A stretch of DNA of 64,000 nucleotides from Cognataquiflexum aquatile (GCF_003316845.1 NZ_QMIK01000004.1:777866-841865), one strand, 5' to 3'. Positions 44,655 to 54,120 are shown, counted from the first letter of the stretch. Program-made: numbers and translations. Notes: generated by a model from the sequence alone, not told the origin.

Positions 44655-44942
44655 ATGCCTGCATTGGTTCTTGTTGAGGTCAGTATCCATGACCCTGAAT
44701 TGTATGAATCTTACAAAAAGCTTACTCCCGGTTCCGTACTTCCTTTTGGAGGAAAATTTGTAGTGCGCGGAGCACAAACAGAATCTTTGGAAGGAGACTG
44801 GAATCCGGAAAGATTGGTGATCCTAGAATTCCCTTCCGTCCTAAAAGCAAAGGAATGGTGGAACTCCGAAGAATATACCAAAGCCAAAAATATCAGGTAC
44901 CAGGCTTCCAAATCCAAAATGCTGGTCGTGGAGAGTTTGTGA
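44655..44942 (+). CDS. DUF1330-family protein
   Basis: This 95-residue protein is a small dimeric alpha-beta barrel of the DUF1330 type, related to the antibiotic-biosynthesis-monooxygenase fold. Signs are VEVSIHDPELYESYKK, GGKFVVRGAQTESLEGDWNP and VILEFPSVLKAKEWWNSEEY. The family has no firm function. It lies between uxaB and the YiaK-like gene on the plus strand, 45 bases before the latter, so it may be part of the uronate regulon. Confidence 0.9.
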   Translation: MPALVLVEVSIHDPELYESYKKLTPGSVLPFGGKFVVRGAQTESLEGDWNPERLVILEFPSVLKAKEWWNSEEYTKAKNIRYQASKSKMLVVESL

Positions 44943-44987
44943 TATCGCATTTGAATTTTTGATTTAGCTCCTCAACATCCATCAACC

Positions 44988-45986
44988 ATGCGCGTAGCCT
45001 ACCACGAAGTTATTCAGACTCTTGAAAAAATCCTTCTTAAAAATGGGTTTACAGAAGATAGGGCCGTCTTATGCGCTTCTCTTTTTGCCCAAGCAAGCTT
45101 GGACGGTGTTTCTTCCCATGGATTGGATCGGTTTCCTGTGTTTTTGGAAATGATCAGAAAAAAACTCGTCTTCCCAAATCAGGAAGCAAATCTTGTGGAA
45201 AGCTATGGTGTTTTTGAAAGATGGAACGGAAACCTCGGTCCCGGTCCACTCAATGCGCATCAATGTATGGATCGAGCGATTCGGATTTCAAAGGAATTTG
45301 GCGTGGGAATCGTAGCGCTGCAAAATACGAACCATTGGATGAGGGCAGGGAATTATGGTTGGCAGGCCGCTGAATCCGGTTGTATAGGAATCTGCTTTAC
45401 GAATACAAAACCCAATATGCCTGCTTGGGGTGGGAGAGAACCGAAGCTTGGCAACAACCCTTTGGTTATCGCAATTCCGCGATCAAGTGGTCATATTGTT
45501 TTGGATATGGCCATTTCTCAGTTTTCTTACGGGAAATTGAAAACCTATCTGCGGGAAGGCAAAGAAATGCCTTTTGATGCCGGGTTTGATCCTGATGGAA
45601 ACCTAACCAAATCCCCTGAAAGCGTCATAGCCAACGAATTGGCCTTGCCTATTGGATTGTGGAAAGGAGCAGGTTTATCCCTGTTGCTTGACATGTTGGC
45701 CACCATTATGTCTGGCGGAAAAGCAACTTTTCAGGTTGGCGAAAGTGGAGAAGAATCCGGTTTGTCTCAGGTTTTTATTTGCTTGGATGCCGAGAAATTG
45801 GGAATAACGGAGTGGTCTGATCAGAAATTGGATCAAATTGTGGGAGACCTGAAAAGATCTTTGACTTTTGCTGACAAAGAAATCCGCTACCCTGGTGAAA
45901 ACAATATGAAAACCCGGGCAGACAACATGCAGAATTGGGTTCCTGTGGATGAGCAAATTTGGAAAAGCATCATTATGGAGCTTTGA
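44988..45986 (+). CDS. LDH2/malate-lactate dehydrogenase family, 2,3-diketo-L-gulonate reductase-like
   Basis: This 332-residue protein matches the YlbC/YiaK family of NAD(P) oxidoreductases, which have their own fold distinct from Rossmann dehydrogenases. Signs are ASLDGVSSHGLDRFPVFLEM (catalytic His in SSHG), ALQNTNHWMRAGNYGWQAAE and LGNNPLVIAIPR. Closest in character is YiaK (2,3-diketo-L-gulonate reductase), but malate, ureidoglycolate or sugar-acid substrates are also known in the family. Its place among uronate genes favours a keto-sugar-acid substrate. Confidence 0.85.
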   Translation: MRVAYHEVIQTLEKILLKNGFTEDRAVLCASLFAQASLDGVSSHGLDRFPVFLEMIRKKLVFPNQEANLVESYGVFERWNGNLGPGPLNAHQCMDRAIRISKEFGVGIVALQNTNHWMRAGNYGWQAAESGCIGICFTNTKPNMPAWGGREPKLGNNPLVIAIPRSSGHIVLDMAISQFSYGKLKTYLREGKEMPFDAGFDPDGNLTKSPESVIANELALPIGLWKGAGLSLLLDMLATIMSGGKATFQVGESGEESGLSQVFICLDAEKLGITEWSDQKLDQIVGDLKRSLTFADKEIRYPGENNMKTRADNMQNWVPVDEQIWKSIIMEL

Positions 45987-46050
45987 CTTGAGGGAAAAAG
46001 GATGGTGCGGGTCAACTTTGAAACCTTCCAACTTTTAAACCCTTTTTACT

Positions 46051-47706
46051 TCAAAGCGAAACGCCTCTTTTCCAGGGAATGAAATCATCCTGAGCCAATA
46101 GGACCGCTTTTGGTTTAACCTCTCCCGAAGCCACTTTGATGATGGTTTCGAGTATTTCTTCACCCATTTCCGGAATGCTTTTTTCGCCAGAAATGATTCC
46201 TCCTGTATCAATATCAATGATGTCAGGCATTTTATTGGCAAGTTTTGTATTGGTTGCGATCTTGATGACCGGAGCAATTGGATTACCTGTTGGGGTTCCT
46301 AAACCAGTGGTAAACAGCATGACATTGGCCCCGGAACCTGCCATGGCAGTCGTACTTTCCACATCATTGCCGGGAGTGCAGACAAGATTGAGGCCAGGCT
46401 TTTGAAAATATTCCGCATAATCGAGCACATCTGTGACCGGTGAAGTTCCGCCTTTTTTGGCAGCTCCGGCTGATTTTATCGCATCTGTGATCAAACCGTC
46501 CATGATATTGCCCGGTGAGGGATTCATATCAAAACCCGAACCCACAGCGACCGCTGAAGCCGCATAGGCTTTCATCAATGCGGCGAATTTGTCAGCCGAC
46601 TCATCGGTAGTGCATCGGTTGATCAATTCCTGTTCCACCCCACACAATTCAGGAAATTCTGAAAGCATGGTAGTTCCCCCTAGAGCGACTATCAAGTCAG
46701 AGGCATACCCTACTGCAGGATTTGCTGAAATACCCGAAAATCCATCCGACCCGCCGCATTCCAACCCAACAGTAAGCTTACTGAGCGGTGCAGGTTTTCT
46801 TTCTTGTTTGTTGGCTTCAACCATTCCCAAAAAGGTTTTCTTGATGGCTTCTGAAAGAAGTTGTTGCTCGGTCCCTTCCTTTTGCTGTTCCAGAATAATG
46901 AGCGGTTTTTTTAATTCCGGATTGATTTTATGGAGTTTTTCTTTCAATATCGAAGGCTGTGCATTCTGACAGCCCAAGCTCAGTACCGTCGCCCCGGCCA
47001 CGTTAGGATTGTTGATATATCCTGCCAAAAGTGCGCATAGGGATTCTGAATCCCTTCTCGTACCGCCACAGCCTCCCTGATGATCCAAGACTTTGATGCC
47101 GTCAAGATTCGGAAACAACAATTTGGACTCCATTTCCTTCGCTTTCTCTACGTTCAGGTTTACGATTTCATCTTGTTTTCCTTCCTGATGCAGCTTCACC
47201 ATGTTTTTGACCATTGATTTAAATGGATTTATTTTTCCATAACCCAAGGCATCATTAAAGGCATCTTTGATGACTTCTACATTCCGGTTTTCACAAAAAA
47301 CCAATGGGATGATCAACCAATAATTTGCTGTCCCTACCTGACCGTCCTCCCGGTGAAAGCCCTTAAATGTCCGCCCTTGAAACCTACTTATGGAAGGAGG
47401 ATTCCATTGATAATTTTCGGTTTTCTTGCCAAAATACGCAGCCTCGTGGACGGTATTTTGGGTTGTAATCAGGCTTCCCACAGGCAAATCTATCTTGGTA
47501 CGGCCGACGACTGTCCCATACATATAGATCAAATCCTCTTTAGCCAAGGGCTCAATGGTAAACTTATGTTTTGCCTGAATTTCCTGACGAAGTGTGATTG
47601 TCTTTCCTCCAAAATCTATCGTACTTTCTGCAGGTAAATCCACCAAAGCGACCAATACATTGTCCTTTTCGTGGATTTGAATAAAAGTGTTTGGTTTGCC
47701 AGCCAT
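46051..47706 (-). CDS. uxaA: Altronate dehydratase
   Basis: This 551-residue protein has an N-terminal SAF domain (about 5-95) and the large UxaA catalytic domain. Signs are HEAAYFGKKTENY, GFHREDGQVGTANYWLI, DHQGGCGGTRRDSESLCALL, SLGCQNAQPS and GLECGGSDGFSGISANPAVG, which holds the iron/manganese ligands. It dehydrates altronate to 2-keto-3-deoxy-gluconate. The start (47706) faces kdgK across a 104-base divergent region, which is presumably where a uronate regulator binds. Confidence 0.93.
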   Translation of the reverse strand: MAGKPNTFIQIHEKDNVLVALVDLPAESTIDFGGKTITLRQEIQAKHKFTIEPLAKEDLIYMYGTVVGRTKIDLPVGSLITTQNTVHEAAYFGKKTENYQWNPPSISRFQGRTFKGFHREDGQVGTANYWLIIPLVFCENRNVEVIKDAFNDALGYGKINPFKSMVKNMVKLHQEGKQDEIVNLNVEKAKEMESKLLFPNLDGIKVLDHQGGCGGTRRDSESLCALLAGYINNPNVAGATVLSLGCQNAQPSILKEKLHKINPELKKPLIILEQQKEGTEQQLLSEAIKKTFLGMVEANKQERKPAPLSKLTVGLECGGSDGFSGISANPAVGYASDLIVALGGTTMLSEFPELCGVEQELINRCTTDESADKFAALMKAYAASAVAVGSGFDMNPSPGNIMDGLITDAIKSAGAAKKGGTSPVTDVLDYAEYFQKPGLNLVCTPGNDVESTTAMAGSGANVMLFTTGLGTPTGNPIAPVIKIATNTKLANKMPDIIDIDTGGIISGEKSIPEMGEEILETIIKVASGEVKPKAVLLAQDDFIPWKRGVSL

Positions 47707-47810
47707 GTATTTTTTTATCTAATCTGAAATCGTTTGCATTAACTTATATCCTGTTTACTGGAAAACAAAATTTAAGTGTTTATTTTCAGGAAAGATTAGC
47801 ATTTATCGCA

Positions 47811-48806
47811 ATGGGCAAAAAAATTATCACTATAGGCGAAGTAATGATGCGCCTCAGCACACCGGGACACGAAAGGTTCGTTCAGGCAAGTTCTTATGAA
47901 GCTGTTTTTGGAGGATCGGAAGCAAATGTTTCCATCTGTCTAGCCAATTGGGATCAGGAGACTTACCATGTCACTGCTTTTCCTGGACATGATATCGGAA
48001 AAGCTGCGACTCGATATTTGAGACAAACTGGAGTCAAGACCGATTTTGCCTATTTTTCAGAGGGAAGGATGGGTTTGTACTTTTTGGAGAACGGCTCCAT
48101 GCAACGTTCTTCCAAAATCATCTATGACAGATTTGATTCTGCTTTTTCAAATTTTGATGGAAAAGATATCGATTGGGATTTGGTTTTTGATGGGGCGGAT
48201 TGGTTTCATTGGACAGGAATTACACCTGCACTGAGCCAAAATGCTGCAGATATGACGCTGAAGGCACTTAAAGCTGCATACAATAAAGGATTGACAATCA
48301 GTGGAGATATCAATTACAGGAGAAACCTTTGGCAATATGGAAAAGGACCATTGGACGTGATGCCCGAGCTTATCAGGTACACCCATGTTTTGGTGGCAGG
48401 AAAATCTGATTTTGAAAACTGTATGGATATCGCCCTAGATGATTGGGGAGATACCTGCTATCAGGCCAAAAAGGATTACCCGCAGATCAAATATATTACC
48501 AAGACAAAAAGGGAGTCGGTTTCTGCATCCCATAATCGGCTTAAAGGTGTTTTATGGAACGGTGAAGAAATCCTTTTTTCAAATATTTATGAAATGACTC
48601 ATATCGTCGATCGCGTGGGAGGGGGTGATGCCTTTATAGCAGGTTTGATTTATGGGCTATTGCATCTTTCCGATCAGGAAGCCATTGAATTTGCTACGGC
48701 TTCCTCCGTCCTGAAACACAGCATAAAAGGTGATGCCAATTTCGTGTCTTTGGAGGAGGTTCAGGATTTGGTAAAAGGAGAAAATGTTGGCAAGCTATTG
48801 AGGTAA
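47811..48806 (+). CDS. kdgK: 2-keto-3-deoxygluconate kinase
   Basis: This 331-residue PfkB-family kinase starts KKIITIGEVMMRLSTPGHER and includes the substrate loop FGGSEANVSICLANW. The catalytic/anion-hole motif is DRVGGGDAFIAGLIYG, with the catalytic Asp in GGGDAF. It phosphorylates KDG to KDPG. The frame extends upstream to 47691 but that part overlaps the uxaA start on the other strand and is not family-like; ATG 47811 is chosen. It is followed, 81 bases later, by kdgA. Confidence 0.9.
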   Translation: MGKKIITIGEVMMRLSTPGHERFVQASSYEAVFGGSEANVSICLANWDQETYHVTAFPGHDIGKAATRYLRQTGVKTDFAYFSEGRMGLYFLENGSMQRSSKIIYDRFDSAFSNFDGKDIDWDLVFDGADWFHWTGITPALSQNAADMTLKALKAAYNKGLTISGDINYRRNLWQYGKGPLDVMPELIRYTHVLVAGKSDFENCMDIALDDWGDTCYQAKKDYPQIKYITKTKRESVSASHNRLKGVLWNGEEILFSNIYEMTHIVDRVGGGDAFIAGLIYGLLHLSDQEAIEFATASSVLKHSIKGDANFVSLEEVQDLVKGENVGKLLR

Positions 48807-48887
48807 GGTTTAATTTCTAAGTCATTCTATTCATAACTCTCTCATTTGTAGATTTCAAATTCCCAATAACCAATAACCAAACCAGTA

Positions 48888-49550
48888 ATGAAATATACCC
48901 ACCAAGAAATCCTTGATAAAATGGCTGAAACAGGAATGATTCCTGTATTTAACCATAAGGATATCTCTGTCGCCAAGTCAGTTATCGATGCATCCTACAA
49001 TGCCGGAATCAGGGTTTTTGAATTTACCAACCGTGAAACAAATGCTTTTGAGGTGTTCAAAGAGTTGAAGATTTATTCTGAAAAATACCCTGATATGCTT
49101 TTGGGAATAGGGACTGTTTTTTCTGCAAAAGACGCATCACGTTTTCATTATATAGGGACGGATTTCGTGGTTTCGCCTGCTTTGATTCCCGAAGTTGCCA
49201 ATTACTGCACGATGAAAGGACTTTTTTGGGTTCCCGGATGTGCCACAGTCACGGAAGTGTTTCAGGCAAAGTCCATGGGCGCGCTTTTGGTCAAAGCATT
49301 TCCCGGAAATTTATTGGGTTCCGGCTTTATCAAAAGTGTATTGTCTGTCATGCCCGATATCAAAATGATGCCCACCGGTGGCGTGGAACCTACTGTGGAA
49401 AACCTTTCAGAATGGTTCAAAGCCGGTGTGCATTGTGTGGGAATGGGTTCGCAGTTATTTGACAAAAAAGCCATTGAAAAGGGAGAATTTGAGGTTTTGG
49501 AAAAAAACATCAAAAATGCTTTGGCAACAATCCAAGAAATCCGGAAATGA
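48888..49550 (+). CDS. kdgA: KDPG (2-keto-3-deoxy-6-phosphogluconate) aldolase
   Basis: This 220-residue protein is a class I aldolase of the KDPG/KHG family. Glu45 (RVFEFTN) and the Schiff-base lysine Lys136 (LLVKAFPG) are in place, and MMPTGGVEPTVENLSEWF is the usual phosphate-binding segment. It splits KDPG into pyruvate and glyceraldehyde-3-phosphate. The stop codon overlaps the start of the TRAP receptor gene (ATGA), so aldolase and transporter are translationally coupled. Confidence 0.92.
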   Translation: MKYTHQEILDKMAETGMIPVFNHKDISVAKSVIDASYNAGIRVFEFTNRETNAFEVFKELKIYSEKYPDMLLGIGTVFSAKDASRFHYIGTDFVVSPALIPEVANYCTMKGLFWVPGCATVTEVFQAKSMGALLVKAFPGNLLGSGFIKSVLSVMPDIKMMPTGGVEPTVENLSEWFKAGVHCVGMGSQLFDKKAIEKGEFEVLEKNIKNALATIQEIRK

Positions 49551-50599
49551 AATCCTATTCATCCAAGAAACCCATGACTGATTTAAATTCAAAACAGAAA
49601 AATCGGAAACGTTTGTCTTTTTTTTCAAGGCTTACATTTTTGCTTTTGTTTTCACTGATTTTATTTTCTACCTGCAAAGGTCCGGGAGGGGTGAGGGTCA
49701 TCAAATTGGGGCATGGGCTTGGGGTAACGCATCCCGTCCATGAGGCAATGGTATTCATGGCCGATAAAGTTGCCGAGAAATCAAATGGACAGATGCAGAT
49801 TCGGATTTATCCAAACCAACAATTGGGAACTGAAAGGGAGTTGGTAGAATTGCTTCAGATTGGAAGTTTGGGAATGACAAAAGTTTCCTCAGCAACGATG
49901 GAAAGTTTTGCTCCTAGAATGCAGGTTTTGTCTATGCCCTATTTGTTCAGAGACGATGCCCATAGGGATAAGGTGTTGAAGGGGGAAATCGGAAAACAAT
50001 TGTTGCTAGACGGGGAAGATTTTTGGTTGAGGGGATTGTGTTACTATGATGCAGGAAAGAGGAGTTTTTATACCAAAAACAAACCGATAGAAAATCCATC
50101 TGATCTCAAGGGTTTGAAAATCAGGGTCATGGAAAGCAATACTGCTATCAATATGGTAAAGAGTTTGGGGGGTTCTCCGACTCCTGTTTCATACGGTGAG
50201 CTTTACACCGCATTGCAGCAAGGGATCGTCGACGGTGCCGAGAATAATCCGCCAAGCCTTTATACTTCCAAGCATTATGAAGTCTGTAAGTTCTATTCCA
50301 TCAATGAACATACTGCCGTGCCTGATGTGCTGATCGTCAGTACCAAAGTCTGGAAACTGCTTGATGATCAGGAGAAAAAATGGCTTCAGGAAGCTGCTGA
50401 CGAGTCTGTGGTGTATCAATATAAACTTTGGGCAGAGTCCGTAGAGGAATCTTACAGAGAGTTGAAAAAAGCAGGAGTTACCATTTTATATCCTGAAGTG
50501 GCTGGTTTCAGGGAGGCGACTGAAGTGATGTACCGAGAGTTCAAGACCTCCCAACCCGATCTATTTGAAATTGTTGACAAAATCAGGAAGACTGAATAA
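49547..50599 (+). CDS. dctP: TRAP transporter substrate-binding protein (DctP)
   Basis: This 350-residue protein is a TRAP receptor. An N-terminal hydrophobic segment (about 28-41) ends in LILFSTC, a possible though non-ideal lipoprotein site, so the receptor may be lipid-anchored rather than soluble. The mature part matches DctP: IKLGHGLGVTHPVHEAMVFM, FKNPQL-like YPNQQLGTERELVELLQ, LKGLKIRVMESN and LYTALQQGIVDGAENN. The conserved Arg of the carboxylate-binding loop lies in GLKIRVME. Coupling to kdgA indicates a hexuronate or related sugar acid as substrate. Confidence 0.9.
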   Translation: MKSYSSKKPMTDLNSKQKNRKRLSFFSRLTFLLLFSLILFSTCKGPGGVRVIKLGHGLGVTHPVHEAMVFMADKVAEKSNGQMQIRIYPNQQLGTERELVELLQIGSLGMTKVSSATMESFAPRMQVLSMPYLFRDDAHRDKVLKGEIGKQLLLDGEDFWLRGLCYYDAGKRSFYTKNKPIENPSDLKGLKIRVMESNTAINMVKSLGGSPTPVSYGELYTALQQGIVDGAENNPPSLYTSKHYEVCKFYSINEHTAVPDVLIVSTKVWKLLDDQEKKWLQEAADESVVYQYKLWAESVEESYRELKKAGVTILYPEVAGFREATEVMYREFKTSQPDLFEIVDKIRKTE

Positions 50600-50689
50600 A
50601 GAATTCTATTGTTGAGGATAAGCGTATTTATTTCAAGCCATTAAAATTCTTTTGATAAACTATTTATTCAACCCAAAATAAGTTAGCCA

Positions 50690-51175
50690 ATGCTTAATCA
50701 TACTTTTAAATTGAAACTTGATAAAGTGGTTTCGGGCCTTTTGGTCATGTTGATGGCTTTGATGGTTTTCAATGTGACTTGGCAGGTTTTGTCGAGATAT
50801 GTCGTCCAAAACCCCAGCTCTTTTACAGATGAACTGTCAAGGTATATGCTAATTTGGTTGGGGATGTTGGGGGCTGCCTATGTCGCAGGACAAAATCAAC
50901 ACATTGCCATTGACCTGCTTCCAAACCGCCTTATTGGCAAATCCAAAATGAAATTGATGATCCTTATCAATGTCATTGTCCTGTTTTTTGCTTTTTCTGT
51001 GATGGTAATGGGAGGGATCAATCTGGTTTATATCACATTTATCCTTGGGCAAAAGTCGGCTACGATGCAGATTCCGCTTGCCTATATTTATACCATTTTG
51101 CCGATAAGCGGACTTCTGGTTATCTATTACCAGGTTTTTCAGATTTCCAATCACTACAGACTTTATAACTCCTGA
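50690..51175 (+). CDS. dctQ: TRAP transporter small permease (DctQ)
   Basis: This 161-residue protein has four transmembrane helices (about 14-33, 50-66, 91-111 and 128-148). WQVLSRYVVQNPSSFTDELS followed by RYMLIWLGMLGAAY is the DctQ signature. It forms the small membrane subunit beside DctM and takes part in receptor docking. It is followed by dctM three bases later and preceded by dctP. Confidence 0.9.
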   Translation: MLNHTFKLKLDKVVSGLLVMLMALMVFNVTWQVLSRYVVQNPSSFTDELSRYMLIWLGMLGAAYVAGQNQHIAIDLLPNRLIGKSKMKLMILINVIVLFFAFSVMVMGGINLVYITFILGQKSATMQIPLAYIYTILPISGLLVIYYQVFQISNHYRLYNS

Positions 51176-51178
51176 TCC

Positions 51179-52477
51179 ATGGAATATATCAGCATCATTA
51201 TATTGGTTCTTTCCTTTATTACTTTATTGGCAATAGGAGTGCCTGTAGCTTGGAGTCTGGGAATCGCAAGTTTTATTACCCTATTGGTTTCAGTAGCTGC
51301 CGGCCCATCAGCGACAACTATTGCACAGCGGATGGCAACAGGATTGGATAGTTTTGCCTTGCTGGCAATTCCGTTTTTTGTTTTGGCAGGTGAGATTATG
51401 AATAAAGGAGGAATTGCAAACCGCTTGATAGAACTGGCAAAATCTCTGGCAGGAAGACTTCCCGGAAGTTTGTTATATGTAAATGTGATCGCCGCGATGC
51501 TTTTTGGCGCTATTGCAGGTTCGGCTGCTGCTGCGGCTTCCGCTTTGGGTAGTATTCTTGGCAAAAGGATGGAAACGGAAGGTTACCCTAAAGAACTTGG
51601 TGCGGCTGTAAATATCACTTCCTCGACTACAGGATTGATCATTCCCCCATCCAATATCCTGATCGTGTATTCCTTGGCTTCCGGCGGTGTTTCTATTGCA
51701 GCATTGTTTGTAGCAGGTTATTTGCCTGGAATTTTTATTGGTTTGGTATTGATGGTTACAGCTGCGATTATTATCAAAAAGGAAAAATTACCTCCGGGTG
51801 AAGGGGTTTCCTTAAAGGAATTTGGAAGGACTTTCTTCCGTGCTTTTCCCTCGCTGATGCTTTTGGTCATTGTGATAGGTGGAATAGTGGGTGGTGTTTT
51901 TACGGCAACAGAGGCCTCCGCCATTGCAGTGATCTATACTTTGGGTCTATCGCTTTTCTACAAAGAACTTAAAATAAGAGAATTACCATCCATTTTATTG
52001 AAATCATCAGAGACAACAGCCATTGTGCTGCTTCTTATAGCGACATCGATGAGCATGTCTTGGGTGATGTCAAGTGAGGATATCCCTCAGTCTATTACCA
52101 ATTCCCTACTTTCTATCAGCGATAATGTTATTGTTATATTGATTCTCATTAATCTCATTCTTCTCTTTGTCGGTGTTTTTATGGATATGACACCTGCTGT
52201 GCTGATTTTCACTCCGATATTCTTGCCGATAGTCACCGAATTGGGAGTTGATCCTGTGCATTTTGGCATCATCATGATTGTAAATCTTTGTATTGGATTG
52301 TGTACGCCTCCTGTAGGCTCGGTTTTATTTATTGGTGTTCAGGTAGCAGGTACCACTCTTGAAAAAGTCATCGGTCCTTTGATTCCTTTTTTTATTGCTA
52401 TGATTTTGGGCTTGATTGTAATTTCACTTTGGCCCGAATTTTCCTTGTGGTTGCCGCGCCTTTTTGGATTAATGTAA
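51179..52477 (+). CDS. dctM: TRAP transporter large permease (DctM)
   Basis: This 432-residue protein has about 11-12 transmembrane helices in the DctM pattern. Diagnostic stretches include GVPVAWSLGIASF, IPFFVLAGEIMNKGGIANRL, AIAGSAAAAASALGSIL, ITSSTTGLIIPPSNILIVYS and a late GLCTPPVGSVLF. It is the sodium-coupled transport channel of the TRAP system. A terminator at 52501-52526 follows, ending the kdgA-dctPQM message. Confidence 0.94.
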   Translation: MEYISIIILVLSFITLLAIGVPVAWSLGIASFITLLVSVAAGPSATTIAQRMATGLDSFALLAIPFFVLAGEIMNKGGIANRLIELAKSLAGRLPGSLLYVNVIAAMLFGAIAGSAAAAASALGSILGKRMETEGYPKELGAAVNITSSTTGLIIPPSNILIVYSLASGGVSIAALFVAGYLPGIFIGLVLMVTAAIIIKKEKLPPGEGVSLKEFGRTFFRAFPSLMLLVIVIGGIVGGVFTATEASAIAVIYTLGLSLFYKELKIRELPSILLKSSETTAIVLLLIATSMSMSWVMSSEDIPQSITNSLLSISDNVIVILILINLILLFVGVFMDMTPAVLIFTPIFLPIVTELGVDPVHFGIIMIVNLCIGLCTPPVGSVLFIGVQVAGTTLEKVIGPLIPFFIAMILGLIVISLWPEFSLWLPRLFGLM

Positions 52478-52500
52478 AAAATTGCAAAGTGCTAAAAAAG

Positions 52501-52528
52501 AAAAAGGAGGTTTCTACCTCCTTTTTTA
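52501..52528. terminator. Bidirectional rho-independent terminator
   Basis: Arms AAAAAGGAGGT (52501-52511) and ACCTCCTTTTT (52516-52526) form a stem with a 4-base loop and T-runs on both strands. It ends dctM (plus) and pfkA (minus). Confidence 0.8.
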
Positions 52529-52539
52529 TTTCAAGTTAA

Positions 52540-53526
52540 TTACGTCGATAAAATTTTTGCAATTCTGAAGTCATCTTCATCTACTTCTTTATGGCCCACA
52601 ATTGCTTTTGCAATAGGAGTGAAGACCACTTTGTTATTGATAATTCCGGCCATGACATCGTATTTTCCCTGCATCAGTCCTTCTACTGCAAAAACACCCA
52701 GCTTACTAGCCAAAACCCTATCCAATGAACTTGGAGCTCCACCTCTCTGTAAGTGCCCAAGAATGGTCACTTTGATGTCGTAGTACGGGAGTTCCTTTTT
52801 GATTTTTTCTGCGATTTCAACTGCACCGCCGCTTTTTCCACCTTCGGCAACAATGACAATGTTGGAAGACTTCATGGCTTTGGTTCTTGCCTTCAATCTC
52901 TCAACCAACCTTTCGATCGGCATTTTCTTCTCAGGAATCAGCGTGGCCGCCGCCGCACTGCCTATGCCTGCGTTGATGGCGATAAAACCGGCATCTCTTC
53001 CCATCACTTCGACGAAGAAAAGACGGTCGTGGGAGGTAGCGGTATCTCTTATTTTATCTATGGCTTCGATTGCGGTGTTGCAAGCGGTATCAAATCCGAT
53101 AGTCAGGTCAGTTCCAGCCAGGTCATTGTCAATCGTCCCAGGTAAGCCAATGGATGGGATTCCATATTCATTATAGAATAAATGCGCACCTGTCAACGAA
53201 CCGTCACCACCGATGATGACCAAAGCATCGATTCCATGTTTGACTAGGTTATTGTAGGCTTTTTTTCTTCCTTCCGGTGTTCTGAATTCGCTGCTTCTGG
53301 CAGATTTTAGAAATGTTCCGCCTCTTTCCAGTACGTGGGCGATGTTTTTTGATTCAAGCTTTTTGATATCGTCCTGAATCATGCCTTCATATCCTCGGTA
53401 GATGCCGTACATTTCAAGATTATAATAAAATCCTGCCCTGACTACAGCCCTGATGGCGGCATTCATACCGGGAGCATCGCCACCTGATGTAAGCACACCG
53501 ATTCTTTTGATAGTTTTTGGTTCCAT
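52540..53526 (-). CDS. pfkA: 6-phosphofructokinase
   Basis: This 328-residue protein is an ATP-type PfkA. ATP-site GVLTSGGDAPGMNAAIRAVV at the start, VIIGGDGSLTGAHLFY, the catalytic Asp in GTIDNDLAGTD, EVMGRDAGFIA and the C-terminal LGHLQRGGAPSSLDRVL are all typical. GGDGS (Gly rather than Asp at the site that sets ATP versus PPi use) supports ATP dependence. Its ATG overlaps the stop of mgsA in TAATG. Confidence 0.95.
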   Translation of the reverse strand: MEPKTIKRIGVLTSGGDAPGMNAAIRAVVRAGFYYNLEMYGIYRGYEGMIQDDIKKLESKNIAHVLERGGTFLKSARSSEFRTPEGRKKAYNNLVKHGIDALVIIGGDGSLTGAHLFYNEYGIPSIGLPGTIDNDLAGTDLTIGFDTACNTAIEAIDKIRDTATSHDRLFFVEVMGRDAGFIAINAGIGSAAAATLIPEKKMPIERLVERLKARTKAMKSSNIVIVAEGGKSGGAVEIAEKIKKELPYYDIKVTILGHLQRGGAPSSLDRVLASKLGVFAVEGLMQGKYDVMAGIINNKVVFTPIAKAIVGHKEVDEDDFRIAKILST

Positions 53527-53900
53527 TAAAATTTTGAAGTTAATTGTTTGAACATCAGGTCAGCTGCCGCGGGATTGGTCGCAAGGGGGATGTTGTGGAC
53601 ATCGCATATCCTCATCAGCATCTGCACATCAGGTTCGTGTGGGTGTTTATCCAAAGGGTCTCTAAAAAAAATAACCATGCTGAGCTCTTTTTGGGCTGCC
53701 ATAGCTGCAATTTGTGCATCGCCACCGATAGGTCCGGAAAGCATTTTCTGTACTTGTATCCCTATTTTTTCAATGTGTGACCCGGTGGTACCGGTAGCCA
53801 CCAGTTGAATGTTAGAATTCTGCAATTGCTTTTTGAAACCACTCAGGAAATGGACCATGTCGGCTTTTTTTCCATCATGGGCAATCAAGGCTATTTTCAT
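53526..53900 (-). CDS. mgsA: Methylglyoxal synthase
   Basis: This 124-residue protein converts dihydroxyacetone phosphate to methylglyoxal and phosphate. ALIAHDGKKADMVHF at the start, VATGTTGSHIEK (phosphate site), LSGPIGGDAQIAAM with catalytic Asp, and FFRDPLDKHPHEPDVQMLM are highly characteristic. It reads directly into pfkA, so the upper glycolytic step and this by-pass of lower glycolysis are co-expressed. Confidence 0.94.
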   Translation of the reverse strand: MKIALIAHDGKKADMVHFLSGFKKQLQNSNIQLVATGTTGSHIEKIGIQVQKMLSGPIGGDAQIAAMAAQKELSMVIFFRDPLDKHPHEPDVQMLMRICDVHNIPLATNPAAADLMFKQLTSKF

Positions 53901-54120
53901 GGTTAAAGTTTAATAGGTTTTCAGGGTAAATTTATGAAAAATTATAGCTTATGCCTGCGGTAATTTTTTTTTAATCTCCGACATCCAAATTTTAATTCAT
54001 AATATGTCAATTCAAAGGATTTCATTTCGGATGATTACTTTATTAATAGATAAATATCAATTGATTTTGAATTTTTACTATTTTGTAACTTTATTATTAA
54101 AATCCAAAACCATTTAATTT

